A stretch of DNA of 64,000 bases. Source: Candidatus Poribacteria bacterium (lineage in GTDB: Bacteria; Poribacteria; WGA-4E; WGA-3G). Both the position numbers and the translations under genes were made by a program. The notes beneath the pieces are model-generated. The model did no database searches and was not told the DNA's origin. It saw only the letters and a list, made by a program, of their open reading frames with translations. Below are positions 26,962 to 36,199 of the stretch, piece after piece. Location of the stretch: contig OY282374.1 in the NCBI GenBank assembly GCA_958295815.1, positions 3,810,682 through 3,874,681 on the forward strand, written 5' to 3'. Every line of letters begins with the position of its first letter. The first letter of the stretch is position 1.

Positions 26962-26987
26962 TTGGTAAGTCGCTTAGTTTTTGGATA

Positions 26988-27015
26988 AGTCGGGATTCAG
27001 AGAGCCCTCCTACAG
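26988..27015 (+). repeat. Dispersed repeat GTCGGGATT...CCTCCTACAG
   Basis: One copy of an element seen also at 36917-37055 (three copies): GTCGGGATT, a variable core, then CTCCTACAG. It sits between the esterase stop and the terminator. Confidence 0.55.
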
Positions 27016-27043
27016 GAAAATTAGATGATCTTCGGTAATTGGA

Positions 27044-27075
27044 AAAAAAGGGCGGACACTAGGTCCGCCCTTTTT
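27044..27075. terminator. Bidirectional rho-independent terminator
   Basis: GGGCGGAC (27050-27057), loop ACTAG, GTCCGCCC (27063-27070), TTTTT after and AAAAAA before. It serves the esterase on plus and the ammonium transporter on minus. Confidence 0.88.
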
Positions 27076-27079
27076 ACAT

Positions 27080-27106
27080 TTGTAGGCGCGACTGATAACC
27101 GCGCAG
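27080..27106 (+). repeat. GTAGG-bounded palindrome
   Basis: TGTAGGCGCG-ACTGATAAC-CGCGC: arms GCGCG/CGCGC with a GTAGG left end, like other intergenic palindromes here. It lies in the 3' region of the ammonium transporter gene. Confidence 0.45.
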
Positions 27107-27122
27107 CATTACAAAATTGCCT

Positions 27123-28484
27123 CTATGAGAGGTTGTATCCACGTTCGTTGTGCTGTGAAAGGTCGAGTCCCATCCGTTCTTCATCCTCTTCAACGCGTAA
27201 GCCGACTATAGCATCAACGATTTTGAGGATAATAAACGAAAGCACACCGCTCCAAACGAGAGTAATGACGATGCTGAGGAACTGCGCCCAAACCTGCATT
27301 CCCATACTCTTATCTAACCCAACACCACCTAAACCAGCAGCAGCAAAAACTCCTGTTAGTAAGGCACCGACAATTCCACCAATACCGTGAACGCCGAATG
27401 CGTCCAGGGAATCGTCATAGCCAAGTTGTGATTTCAGGGTTGTAGCACCCCAGAAACAAACAACACCAGAAACCACGCCGATAACGAGGGCACCGATAGG
27501 TCCGACAGAACCGGAAGCAGGTGTAATGGCAACTAAGCCAGCAACAGCACCTGTTACAATGCCCAATGCGCTCGGTTTGCCGTGTTTCACCCACTCAACA
27601 AACATCCAAGCAACAGCGGCGGTAGCAGTTGAAATCTGGGTGACGAGCATTGCCATACCAGCGGCACCGTCAGCGGCAACAGCACTACCAGCATTGAAAC
27701 CGAACCAGCCCACCCAGAGCATTGACGCGCCGACGACGGTAAGCGTCAAACTATGCGGAGGCATCGCCGTTGTCTGGTAGCCAATACGTTTACCGACCAA
27801 AATGGCGGCGACTAACGCTGCGATCCCTGCGTTAATATGCACAACCGTCCCACCGGCAAAATCGAGTGCCCCGATAATATCGCCAAACAGTGATCCGTCG
27901 CCCGACCATGCCATGTGGCAAAGGGGTGCGTAAACAATGATCGACCAGAGCACAGAGAAGATAAGCATCGCAGAGAATTTCATCCGCTCAGCGAATGCGC
28001 CAGCAATCAGTGCAGGTGTGATAATAGCGAATGTCAGTTGGAAGGTAATAAAAACGGTTTCAGGGATAGTTCCAGAGAGGGTGTCTACACCGACACCACG
28101 TAGGAACATGGTACCAAGTCCACCAACAAAAGAGGTAAGTGTAATTTGCCCTGCCTCCATCCCGGCGGTGTTGAAGGCGAGGCTATAGCCACAGATAACC
28201 CATAAGATAGTAATCAACCCTGTCAATGCGAAACATTGCATAAGGACAGAGAGGACATTTTGGACGCGGACGAGCCCTCCATAGAAGAGTGCGAGTCCGG
28301 GAATCGTCATAAATAAGACGAGGGCAGTTGAGGTAAGCATCCAAGCCGTATCGCCTGAATCAGGTGCGTCTTGTGCCATCGCCAAACTCGGCACGCCACA
28401 AATCAATAGAACAACAATTAGTGTTCCAATGCGAGTGTAGCCAGATCGTTTTTTCGCAGACGTTGATGCACATCGTTGTTGCAT
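27123..28484 (-). CDS. amt: Ammonium transporter Amt (copy 1)
   Basis: 453 residues. GGAGGATCCAG precedes the ATG. N-terminal signal-like segment ending LAMAQ, then 11 TM helices of the Amt/Mep/Rh fold: MTIPGLALFYGG, DFAGGTVVHINAGIAAL (pore His), GVHGIGGIVGALLTG (second pore His), and a cytoplasmic C-terminus LRVEEDEERMGLDLSQHNERGY that is the usual regulatory tail. Conducts ammonium. No glnK gene is adjacent, unlike the common amtB-glnK pair. Confidence 0.95.
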   Translation of the reverse strand: MQQRCASTSAKKRSGYTRIGTLIVVLLICGVPSLAMAQDAPDSGDTAWMLTSTALVLFMTIPGLALFYGGLVRVQNVLSVLMQCFALTGLITILWVICGYSLAFNTAGMEAGQITLTSFVGGLGTMFLRGVGVDTLSGTIPETVFITFQLTFAIITPALIAGAFAERMKFSAMLIFSVLWSIIVYAPLCHMAWSGDGSLFGDIIGALDFAGGTVVHINAGIAALVAAILVGKRIGYQTTAMPPHSLTLTVVGASMLWVGWFGFNAGSAVAADGAAGMAMLVTQISTATAAVAWMFVEWVKHGKPSALGIVTGAVAGLVAITPASGSVGPIGALVIGVVSGVVCFWGATTLKSQLGYDDSLDAFGVHGIGGIVGALLTGVFAAAGLGGVGLDKSMGMQVWAQFLSIVITLVWSGVLSFIILKIVDAIVGLRVEEDEERMGLDLSQHNERGYNLS

Positions 28485-28831
28485 CTGGATCCTCCATAAT
28501 ATTTACAAGCACGTGTCGCTTGTGTGTTGTTTTGAAAAGCAGACAACTTCGTCCGCCTCTTCAATTCCAATTCCTGTAGGGACAACTACTTCTGTCCCAT
28601 CCATTGTTTTCTGAAAAGGTAGTCTAATTCCCAAAAGGTCTTTGATTCAGCATCTTAGCAGAATATTAGAACAGTATCAAGCGTAATTTTAGCTTAAAAA
28701 GGTTGTAGATACAGAGAGAAAAACGGAAACGCCCACGGGCAGTGAAGTAAAACTCAGGGATATTAAGTGAAACTTCGTGTGGGCGATCCGTATATTAGAT
28801 TTGTAGCTCGAAGGCTACCTGAAAAATGTGT
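28485..28831. other. Intergenic stretch between the two amt genes
   Basis: 347 bp without a gene. Contains GTAGGGAC...GTCCC (28576-28598), an inverted pair with the GTAGG end, and CGCCCAC / GTGGGCG arms about 43 nt apart (near 28730-28785), which could form a structured 3' end for copy 2. No clear sigma-54 site was seen. Confidence 0.45.
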
Positions 28832-30169
28832 TTAACGTATTGAGGAGACGTTGAAGTCCGGATAGGCACTTGCACCGTGCTCTTCGTAGTCAAGTCCTGC
28901 CATTTCTTCATCTTCACTGACGCGTAAGCCTGTAACAACTTTGATGCCATAGAAGAGAATAAAGCCTGTAGCAAGACACCATACGAGAACAGCGAGAACA
29001 CCGACAACCTGTGCCCCAAGGAGCCCATACCCACCACCAAAGAACACTCCACTTTCACTGTCGAAAAATCCGAGGAGGATTGTACCTAAGGCGCCGCAAG
29101 TTCCGTGAACAGAGATAGCACCAACTGGATCATCAATGCGAAGTTTTTCGAATAACAGAACACTGAGAACAACAACAATACCGCCGAGTGCGCCAATAAT
29201 CGCAGCGGATACTGGACTCACAGAGGCGCAGCCTGCAGTAATTGCGACCAAGCCAGCGAGCGCACCGTTGAGAGACATACCAGCATCGGGTTTACCGAGG
29301 AATATCCATGCGGTAATCATAGCTGTAATTGCACCTGCGGCAGCAGCGAGGTTCGTCGTTACGGCAATACTGGAGATGTCGGCAGCATCTGCACCCATTT
29401 GGCTACCGGGGTTAAATCCGAACCATCCGAGCCACAAAATAAAGACACCGAGCGCGGCAAGCGGGAGGTTATGCCCAGCAATCGGTCTTGGGTTGCCTTC
29501 ACCATCGTATTTACCCATACGAGGACCTAAGACGATAGCACCCGTCAGAGCGAGCCAACCACCGGTTGAGTGGACCACAGTCGAACCTGCGAAATCCGAC
29601 ACACCCACATTTGATAACCAACCGCCACCCCAAATCCAGTGTCCGACCACTGGATAGATGAAACCGGTGATGAAGACGCTGTAAATAAGATAACTTTTGA
29701 ATTGTGTGCGTTCTGCCATTGCGCCGGAGACGATAGTCGCGGCGGTAGCGGCAAATACAAGCTGGAAGAGCCATGCGGCATGCGTTGGGACAGAACTCCA
29801 TTCTAATGAAGCAAACGCTGTGGTCTCAGACGGAACAAACCATCCACTTGTCCCCATGAACCAACCACCGGTCCCAAACATGATAGCGAAACCGATTGCC
29901 CAGTATGCGATTGACCCCATCGAGAAGTCCATCAGGTTTTTCATGAGAATGTTGACAGCGTTCTTAGCACGCGTGAATCCAGACTCCACCATAGCGAAGC
30001 CCGCCTGCATAAAGAAAACAAGAAATGCAGCGACAAGCACCCACAACGTGTCCGCCATATACTTTGCGTCAGAAACCTTTTCACCCTCAACAGATCCGTT
30101 CAAGGCGAAAACGTTCAGGCTCAGTAGGCAAGTGAGTGCAAAAACTACTATAACAACCTTTTTTTTCAT
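28832..30169 (-). CDS. amt: Ammonium transporter Amt (copy 2)
   Basis: 445 residues. AAGGAGATATTTTACA precedes the ATG. Signal peptide at 1-22, then the Amt fold of the Rh-like subgroup: FFMQAGFAMVESGFTRAKN, DFAGSTVVHSTGGWLAL (pore His), SVHGTCGALGTILLG, tail LRVSEDEEMAGLDYEEHGASAYP. It is clearly diverged from copy 1, so this is an ancient pair rather than a recent duplication. A barrel-protein gene lies upstream on the same strand, separated by an inverted repeat. Confidence 0.95.
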   Translation of the reverse strand: MKKKVVIVVFALTCLLSLNVFALNGSVEGEKVSDAKYMADTLWVLVAAFLVFFMQAGFAMVESGFTRAKNAVNILMKNLMDFSMGSIAYWAIGFAIMFGTGGWFMGTSGWFVPSETTAFASLEWSSVPTHAAWLFQLVFAATAATIVSGAMAERTQFKSYLIYSVFITGFIYPVVGHWIWGGGWLSNVGVSDFAGSTVVHSTGGWLALTGAIVLGPRMGKYDGEGNPRPIAGHNLPLAALGVFILWLGWFGFNPGSQMGADAADISSIAVTTNLAAAAGAITAMITAWIFLGKPDAGMSLNGALAGLVAITAGCASVSPVSAAIIGALGGIVVVLSVLLFEKLRIDDPVGAISVHGTCGALGTILLGFFDSESGVFFGGGYGLLGAQVVGVLAVLVWCLATGFILFYGIKVVTGLRVSEDEEMAGLDYEEHGASAYPDFNVSSIR

Positions 30170-30289
30170 TGTAAAATATCTCCTTGTGTCAATTTTTCCT
30201 TAAAACTTTTCGGGTCGTGAACTGCGAAAGCGGAGTTGCTTCTGTATAAGGTCAGTCTGCCATAAACCGTGGACGGGTGATTCCTGCTC

Positions 30290-30331
30290 ATCGCGAACCG
30301 TGAGACATTCGTGGTGCCTACGGTTCGCGAT
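30290..30331. repeat. Perfect 12-bp inverted repeat between barrel protein and amt copy 2
   Basis: ATCGCGAACCGT (30290-30301), an 18-nt loop, ACGGTTCGCGAT (30320-30331). No T-run. It could terminate or stabilise the mRNA between two minus-strand genes; the loop contains TGCCTACG, similar to the GTAGG ends of other palindromes. Confidence 0.65.
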
Positions 30332-30365
30332 AACTATATCTTGTCTCATGCGACCCTTCATATTC

Positions 30366-31082
30366 TTACCATGTGCGGACGAACGTCATTCTGCCGGTAA
30401 TTCCTGTTTCATCTTCGCCCTTTTGGGTTTCAAATCCGACAAAAACACCAAGTGTGTTATTTTCGCCGTAAGCGGCATTCACGCGGAGACCAGGAGCGAG
30501 ACTACTGAGTTCGCCCGCGGTCAAATCAAGTGTTACTTCCACCTGCGGACCAACAGAAAGTGTATCATTGAGGGACAGAAGCACAAAATTGCGAGTGTAG
30601 ATAGCATCATCACCGTAATCAAAAGGTGAATTGAAGAACCCTTGGATCCACGACTCAAAATAGATCGAGCCAGCGGTGAGATAGGTAAACAATTGCGGTG
30701 CAATTAGAGAGGAGGGACCGTCCGCGGCAGCATAGTCAAACCCGATACCTACCATAGGCAAGAAACTGAGGGACAGTGAATCACTATCGACGACTGGAAT
30801 ACCAAGTCCGATGTCTAACTCACCGAACGTCCCAACGACGTAAATATCAGTATCCAAGGAAAGACCACCGAGGAAACTTGGGGAGTGGCTTGCGCCGACC
30901 CAAATTTGTGTTCCCAAGCTATCTGTATCGGTACGGAACCAGCCAGAAGCACTTGATGACTCTTCTTCTGCCATCTCTTCACCTGCTTCATGCGCGTCTG
31001 CATAGACCATAGGGACACTACCGACTGCGAGAATACAGACCACTGCTAATAACTGAACGAACCAAAATGTATGCGTTTTCAT
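30366..31082 (-). CDS. Outer-membrane beta-barrel protein A
   Basis: 238 residues. Start at ATG 31082, with AAAGGAGAATTTA just upstream; the frame to 31115 has none. Signal peptide to about residue 28 (VYADA), an acidic stretch AHEAGEEMAEEE, then strand-rich sequence with SGWFRTDTDSLGTQ, GELDIGLGIPVVDSDSLSL, LPMVGIGFDYAAADGP, ending GITGRMTFVRTW with a terminal Trp. Paralogue of the protein at 35343 (same blocks in the same order). Likely a small barrel of about 10-12 strands; function unknown. Confidence 0.75.
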   Translation of the reverse strand: MKTHTFWFVQLLAVVCILAVGSVPMVYADAHEAGEEMAEEESSSASGWFRTDTDSLGTQIWVGASHSPSFLGGLSLDTDIYVVGTFGELDIGLGIPVVDSDSLSLSFLPMVGIGFDYAAADGPSSLIAPQLFTYLTAGSIYFESWIQGFFNSPFDYGDDAIYTRNFVLLSLNDTLSVGPQVEVTLDLTAGELSSLAPGLRVNAAYGENNTLGVFVGFETQKGEDETGITGRMTFVRTW

Positions 31083-31476
31083 TAAATTCTCCTTTGTGCG
31101 CGTCAAAGCACGCATCAGGTTGTGTAAGATTTAATCAACAAACAATCACGGTGCTACAGTGCTAATCTAAGTTATTACAAAAACGGAGTCGCTTGACTTC
31201 AACATGAACCTGTGATATACTCGCCTGCAATCGGCAGACTGTCACCTGCACTTACTACGCACCTATTGTCGTTTAAAGCAAAACGCGTGCCAATTCCGTT
31301 TTTCTGGAGTTAATACTATATCCGTAAGCAGATGAAAGAAACACCGATAGTGCCGACGGAAACAGGTAAATACTGGACAAATACGTGTTTTCGCCGACTG
31401 GAAACGGATTAACACAAGGGAATGCCTATAGGCGGTTTTGGCGGGATCCATACATAATTAGATAGGCATCAACAAG
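31083..31476. other. Divergent intergenic region with long leader
   Basis: 394 bp. Holds a good plus-strand promoter (31193-31221), then about 250 nt of leader before the glycosyltransferase. Known riboswitch consensus elements were looked for by eye and not found. Confidence 0.5.
31193..31221 (+). promoter_or_regulatory. Sigma-70-type promoter for glycosyltransferase
   Basis: TTGACT 31193-31198, 17-nt spacer ending TGTGA, TATACT 31216-31221. The same TGTGATATACT string recurs at 45808-45818. Confidence 0.7.
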
Positions 31477-32910
31477 GTGCGAAAACAAATTTCTAACAAA
31501 ATGCTGAAATTTTCAACAAAAGATTGCCCAAAAAAAAAGCATATCCTACTTTTGAGCTTTATTGTGATGTTCGGGGCATTACTCCGCTTCTGGGATTTAG
31601 GTCAGTGGAGTTTTTGGATTGATGAGGTCTTTACAGTCAGAGATGCACAGAACTTTTCGCTGGGAAGTTGGCAAAACATTCCGAATCCTATTCCTTACCT
31701 CGCGGTAAAATTATCTATCGCGCTTGCGAGCGACAGTGAATGGGGAAGTCGCTTAATTCCGTGTATAGTCGGGATCGTCACAATCCCTGCGGTTTTTGGG
31801 TTAGGACGAACGCTATTCAATTGGCAGATTGGGCTTCTGGGTAGTGCGTTTATGACGTGTTCAAGTTGGCACCTGTTTTGGACGCAGAACGCTCGCTATC
31901 CTGTCTTCACGCTTCTCTTTGCAGTCTTAACAGCATGGTTTTTCTATCTGTCTCTGGAACGTGACTCAATACTCTTAACGATTAGCGCGCTCATATCCTG
32001 TTTATGTCTAATTCTCTCACATACGCTTTCCGTTGTAATTGTCCCTGCGTTAGCCGTCTATGCTGCGATCTGTCTATTCGAAAAATCCAGTAAGAAACGG
32101 TGGCTGAACCTACTTATCTTCTTTATCCCATTTACGATACCAGTATTGGCACTGATATTTCCACAGGTGCGTGGTTACCTTTTTTCAGGATGGGGACGTA
32201 ACGAGTGGCAGCGGAGTCCTCTCTATATCGTCCTAACGCTCGTCCACGGGGTGAGTATTCCGATAGCTGTTGCAGCGTTCTTTGGTTTCGTTGCGTCCCC
32301 ATTTAACAAATCTACGCGTTTTTTGCTCTGTTATGCCGGTGTACCACTGGGACTTTTTCTCATTGCTTCGCAGCTTCAAAACGTCGCTGGCTATTACCTA
32401 TTTTGGACGATCCCCGCCTATTTCATCTTGGCTGGTGTTGCGTGCGAACGGGTTTGGCGGGCGGTAGTGCCCCAGTTAGGGAGGAACATACTTGGTATAT
32501 TTGTGCCGTGCGTTCTGGTGGTGACGCTACTCTCACAGATCTATCTCTACTTTCGGATTGAAAATGGTGGACGACCCAGGTGGCAGGAGGCGTTTGAAGC
32601 GATTCAAGTCGAGAAGAGACCTACCGACAAAGTGGTACTTTCCGAGCCTGAGATGGGTAAGTATTATCTTCCAGAAGCGACATCAGTCTATATCGGTGGA
32701 TTGTTAAAAGATCAGGAAGGATTTGAAAGAGAATGGGAAACTTCCGGTAAAGAGCGATTGTGGTTTGTTGTGGATGTAGCGAGTTTCAACGTCTTTGATG
32801 GGGATACGGCAGTTCGCAGCTGGATTCGCAAACGTGGACATCTTGTAAAAACATTGCCAGCCTTCTCACGTGTAAAAGACAGGACGATTCATATTTATTT
32901 ATTGGAGTAG
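31477..32910 (+). CDS. ArnT/PMT-like membrane glycosyltransferase (GT39/GT83 type)
   Basis: 477 residues from a GTG at 31477; ATG 31501 is an alternative, and neither has a strong ribosome site. Ten or so TM helices. FWDLGQWSFWIDEVFT carries the Asp-Glu pair in the first periplasmic loop that these lipid-sugar-dependent enzymes use for catalysis. A soluble C-terminal domain follows from about 365. It would transfer a sugar from a polyprenyl-phosphate donor to lipid A, protein or polymer. Convergent with the CBM9/DUF5916 gene. Confidence 0.82.
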   Translation: MRKQISNKMLKFSTKDCPKKKHILLLSFIVMFGALLRFWDLGQWSFWIDEVFTVRDAQNFSLGSWQNIPNPIPYLAVKLSIALASDSEWGSRLIPCIVGIVTIPAVFGLGRTLFNWQIGLLGSAFMTCSSWHLFWTQNARYPVFTLLFAVLTAWFFYLSLERDSILLTISALISCLCLILSHTLSVVIVPALAVYAAICLFEKSSKKRWLNLLIFFIPFTIPVLALIFPQVRGYLFSGWGRNEWQRSPLYIVLTLVHGVSIPIAVAAFFGFVASPFNKSTRFLLCYAGVPLGLFLIASQLQNVAGYYLFWTIPAYFILAGVACERVWRAVVPQLGRNILGIFVPCVLVVTLLSQIYLYFRIENGGRPRWQEAFEAIQVEKRPTDKVVLSEPEMGKYYLPEATSVYIGGLLKDQEGFEREWETSGKERLWFVVDVASFNVFDGDTAVRSWIRKRGHLVKTLPAFSRVKDRTIHIYLLE

Positions 32911-32932
32911 AATACGTCAAACAGTCTGCGCG

Positions 32933-35137
32933 CTATATGCCAAAGGTATACGTATACTTCAGTAACACCGTGCGACCCCTAGTCAGCAACTTCCTCGGTA
33001 TTTCATCCTCTCTGTATGTGTTAAGATTTTCGTTGTAAACCAACCACAGGTCACTCCCTTCCCGGAAGTTATATCGAAACCGTATATTTGTTGAGAACCG
33101 ATCATTGGCACTATTGTATTGTACAAATGCGTTCAAGGAAACCTGTGTGTTTAAAGCTGCCCGGGTCCGAAGTCGAACGAGATGTGCATTAAATCCCTGA
33201 CTGCGTTCAGGGAAACGGATAACATTGACCTCATACTCACTGCTCATTTCCAGATGTCGGGACACATTCCAAGTTGGTTTAGCACTCAATTCAAGTCGCC
33301 ATCCATCATAAAAGCCGCCGAAAGACCAGTTGAAGTCGGTGCGAAATAATTTCTTACCTGGCATATCATACCCACCCTTAGCCTCGAAGGTAGTGTAGCT
33401 GCCTGCTGGAACGACTGTATCTTTGGGAAAATCTTCATCTTTGGTGAGATCTTCATAATCCATTTGAAAGTCCACCGATACGGATGCTCCAGACTTCCAC
33501 ACCAGATCGATATCATAGTCAAGCTGCGCCGATTCCACAGACCCCTCTTCATTACGGAGGACAATAAATCCCGCGAACTGTAAGGGGCTTACCTGTCTAA
33601 TTGAGGTTCCCTTTCCCATCAGCCAATCATAACGCGCACCCCAACGCAGATAGGTGAAATCGTCTCGTTTTGTATATCCAAGTCCAGGTAAAAAGTTTTC
33701 ACCTCTCCGAGCTGCGGCGATTTCATAATCAAATCCAACATCGGTGCGCCGAGTGAGTTCTACGAGAAACATGGCAGTATCCAAAAAATTGGAACGCTGC
33801 TTTTGAATGACCTCATCGTCGAAAGTTTGTCCCCACTTAAGGGTCAAATATTCTTTTCCGAAAAGCCGAAAAATGCCGTCAAGTCCATACGCGTAGTTGT
33901 AATTGCCTTCTTCGTCAATACGGTTTGTTAGCATGATACCAGCGTAGGAATATGGATTAAGAACTTGCCGACGCAGCCGCAGTGCCCCGAAGTTTTCTCT
34001 TGGGATGTCTTCCTTTCGTGCAGTTTGCATGTCAAGAAAACCGAGATCCCACTCCCCGATACGTCCAACGAGCCGCGCCCCACCAATGATGGGAATTTGC
34101 TCATCGTCCCGGATGCCGATTCGACGGCTATGAAAAAGTCGAGTACGATCAATAAAATTAAAGGAGAAAATCCCGGAACGTTCTTGGAAAAACTGCCGCT
34201 TTTCTGGAAAGAAGAGCGAAAACCGACTCAAATCCACTTGCTCATCATCGGCTTCTGCTTGGGCAAAGTCAGGATTTATTGTTGTATCCAAGGTGAGGTT
34301 ACTGGTGACGTTATATTTAATATCAAGCCCAGCGTTTCGCGCCAATTCACTTTCGAGACGATAGGCGGTACGGGAGTCGTTCAAGGCGGGTGTTTGTTCA
34401 AGTCCTCCAACGGCGTAAGGCGTAAAGTAAACTGGTTTTTGACTGTAAACCTGATCTAAAACTATAGGATGCGCACGAGATGGTGTATCAATACCGCGCT
34501 CTGGAGACAGGTCAGGAAACACAACCCGCTCGTTTTTTCGAGCTATATCTCGATAAGCGATTACCCCCATGACTACTTTCCCGTTTTCATCCTGAAAACT
34601 CAGACTGGAGAACGGAATACGCATCTCAAGAAACCAACCCTCTTCATTCTGAATCGTGGCGACATCCCAATAGGTATCCCAATGCTTATTATCCGATTTG
34701 CCATCATTAAAAACAGCCAGATCGCCCCGAACACCAGCCGGTGTCGTCCAAAATGACAGGGCACTCTCCTTGTCATTGAAGGTATCAAGAATGATTCCAA
34801 ATTTATCATCTTTGCTCGATCTGTCTCGATAGAGCGAGTTCACACGAACTCCGGAGGGATCGGTATCATAACACCGCGCTGAACAGTAGAAATAGTCCTC
34901 ATCATAAGCGATTCTGATTTCAGTTCTCTCAGTGAGTTCACCCTTATAAGTAGGTTTGTACATGACCATGGGTAGCGGATCAATCCCTTGCCATTCGGGT
35001 TCGTCACTTAAGCCATCAATTTGGATAGATTCTGTGAAACGGGACAAGCGTAGAGGTTCTTGGGCATTAGCGGCATTCACAGAGAAAGCCAGAATTAAGA
35101 TCATGCATGCTATAGTAGACTTTGGCAGATCTATCAT
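32933..35137 (-). CDS. CBM9-like / DUF5916 outer-membrane protein
   Basis: 734 residues. Signal peptide 1-25 (NAANA-QE). Residues 35-215 are a CBM9/DOMON-like sandwich: SIQIDGLSDEPEW, TEIRIAYDEDYFYCSARCYD, FGIILDTFNDKESALSFW, WDVATIQNEEGWFLEMRIPFSSL. Residues 260-734 are the DUF5916 barrel: NLTLDTTINPDFAQAEADD, FSLFFPEKRQFFQER (strong signature), many beta strands, ending KYTYTFGI. Known members sit in the outer membrane; function is unresolved. Convergent with the glycosyltransferase. Confidence 0.9.
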   Translation of the reverse strand: MIDLPKSTIACMILILAFSVNAANAQEPLRLSRFTESIQIDGLSDEPEWQGIDPLPMVMYKPTYKGELTERTEIRIAYDEDYFYCSARCYDTDPSGVRVNSLYRDRSSKDDKFGIILDTFNDKESALSFWTTPAGVRGDLAVFNDGKSDNKHWDTYWDVATIQNEEGWFLEMRIPFSSLSFQDENGKVVMGVIAYRDIARKNERVVFPDLSPERGIDTPSRAHPIVLDQVYSQKPVYFTPYAVGGLEQTPALNDSRTAYRLESELARNAGLDIKYNVTSNLTLDTTINPDFAQAEADDEQVDLSRFSLFFPEKRQFFQERSGIFSFNFIDRTRLFHSRRIGIRDDEQIPIIGGARLVGRIGEWDLGFLDMQTARKEDIPRENFGALRLRRQVLNPYSYAGIMLTNRIDEEGNYNYAYGLDGIFRLFGKEYLTLKWGQTFDDEVIQKQRSNFLDTAMFLVELTRRTDVGFDYEIAAARRGENFLPGLGYTKRDDFTYLRWGARYDWLMGKGTSIRQVSPLQFAGFIVLRNEEGSVESAQLDYDIDLVWKSGASVSVDFQMDYEDLTKDEDFPKDTVVPAGSYTTFEAKGGYDMPGKKLFRTDFNWSFGGFYDGWRLELSAKPTWNVSRHLEMSSEYEVNVIRFPERSQGFNAHLVRLRTRAALNTQVSLNAFVQYNSANDRFSTNIRFRYNFREGSDLWLVYNENLNTYREDEIPRKLLTRGRTVLLKYTYTFGI

Positions 35138-35164
35138 TTTTTCCTTTCAAAGTATTAAAACGCG

Positions 35165-35205
35165 TCCTGTCTGGAGCAGGCGCGTGTTTGACGAAATAAA
35201 CCCAC
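35165..35205. terminator. Hairpin between CBM9/DUF5916 gene and barrel protein B
   Basis: AAACGCG-TCCTG ... CAGG-CGCGTGTTT (near 35158-35191), imperfect stem. It may help separate the two minus-strand genes. Confidence 0.4.
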
Positions 35206-35295
35206 AAGATACTACAATTTGGAATGAATACTTCATTTTAACGAGAAAAGCGCACTTCTTATCTGCTTGAAGCGCGCCTATATGCCTATCAGATA

Positions 35296-35325
35296 GGTGC
35301 GATCTCTCGATCGCACCCCTTTTGT
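35296..35325. terminator. Hairpin after barrel protein B
   Basis: GGTGCGATC-TCTC-GATCGCACC (35296-35317), nine perfect pairs, with CCTTTT following on the plus strand. It lies 25 nt past the stop of the minus-strand gene. Confidence 0.6.
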
Positions 35326-35342
35326 ATAAGAGGAAAAGCGTA

Positions 35343-36080
35343 CTACCAAGTCCGAGTAAAATTCATTCTACCTGTAAGTCCGGTTTCCCCTTCCTCTTTT
35401 TTAGTTTCATACCCCAGGTATAAACCAAGCGTATTATTCTGACCATAGCCGATATTTACGCGTCCACCGAAATTTAGAGCCCACAGTCCACCACCATCAC
35501 CAAGACCGAGTACGGATTCAAATTGTGGACCAACAGCAACGGTGTCATTAAGAGCATAGGTGAAATAAGTACGATTATAGAGTTCATTCAAGCGTTGGTC
35601 ATCGAATATGGAAGCAAGCGTGTTGATTGTCCAATGGAAACCGTAGATTTTACCGGCGGGTAAAAAAGCGAATATTTGTGGAAATAGGGCATCTGGACCG
35701 TCCGCCGTGGTATAATCAAACCCGACACCGAGCATCGGGAGCAGAATAAGCGTCAAGTTGTCGCTTTTCACGACAGGAAAGGAAACTCCGATGTCAAACT
35801 CGCCGAAATGATCATTAACGTAGATGTTGGAGTCAAGCGAAACGCCGCCGAGTGGATGGCTCGCGCCAATCAAGAAATAGGTACCGAGACTATCCACATC
35901 AACCTGGAACCATCCGGAAATATTCGGTTTTTCTTCTGCCTTTTCTCCTTCAGCTTCATGGCTATCAGCGAAGGCAGTCGAGAGATTAGCAATAGATAAC
36001 ATACAAATTAGTCCCAAGACAATAGTTAACCGAAAGACATTGTTGAACATCTGCAGATAGCAGGCAAGACAGTTCTTCAT
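35343..36080 (-). CDS. Outer-membrane beta-barrel protein B (paralogue of protein A)
   Basis: 245 residues. AAGGAGACCTTT precedes the ATG. Signal peptide ends near TAFADS, then acidic SHEAEGEKAEEKP. Blocks shared with the protein at 30366: SGWFQVDVDSLGT, GEFDIGVSFPVVKSDNLTL, LLPMLGVGFDYTTADGP, NTLGLYLGYETKKEEGETG, end TGRMNFTRTW. Probably a small barrel. It is separated from copy A by two unrelated genes, implying duplication followed by insertion or rearrangement. Confidence 0.75.
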   Translation of the reverse strand: MKNCLACYLQMFNNVFRLTIVLGLICMLSIANLSTAFADSHEAEGEKAEEKPNISGWFQVDVDSLGTYFLIGASHPLGGVSLDSNIYVNDHFGEFDIGVSFPVVKSDNLTLILLPMLGVGFDYTTADGPDALFPQIFAFLPAGKIYGFHWTINTLASIFDDQRLNELYNRTYFTYALNDTVAVGPQFESVLGLGDGGGLWALNFGGRVNIGYGQNNTLGLYLGYETKKEEGETGLTGRMNFTRTW

Positions 36081-36107
36081 AAAGGTCTCCTTTTTAAGGA
36101 TTGTCAG

Positions 36108-36180
36108 TTATCGGTTATCAGTTGTCGGTTAAGAGGTAGGTCTGTTAGATCAGGGACCTTTTTAACCGACGACTGGCAAC
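36108..36180. repeat. Palindromic intergenic repeat between trpF and barrel protein B
   Basis: GTCAGTTATCGGTTATCAGTTG, then GTCGGTTAA (near 36124-36132) matched by TTAACCGAC (near 36160-36169). It may form a stem that separates the two minus-strand genes. Confidence 0.45.
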
Positions 36181-36199
36181 AGACTTTAATAACTATTTT

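Noticed and set aside
31228..31476. Riboswitch in the long leader of the glycosyltransferase
   Set aside because: No recognised conserved core (checked by eye for B12, c-di-GMP and TPP patterns).
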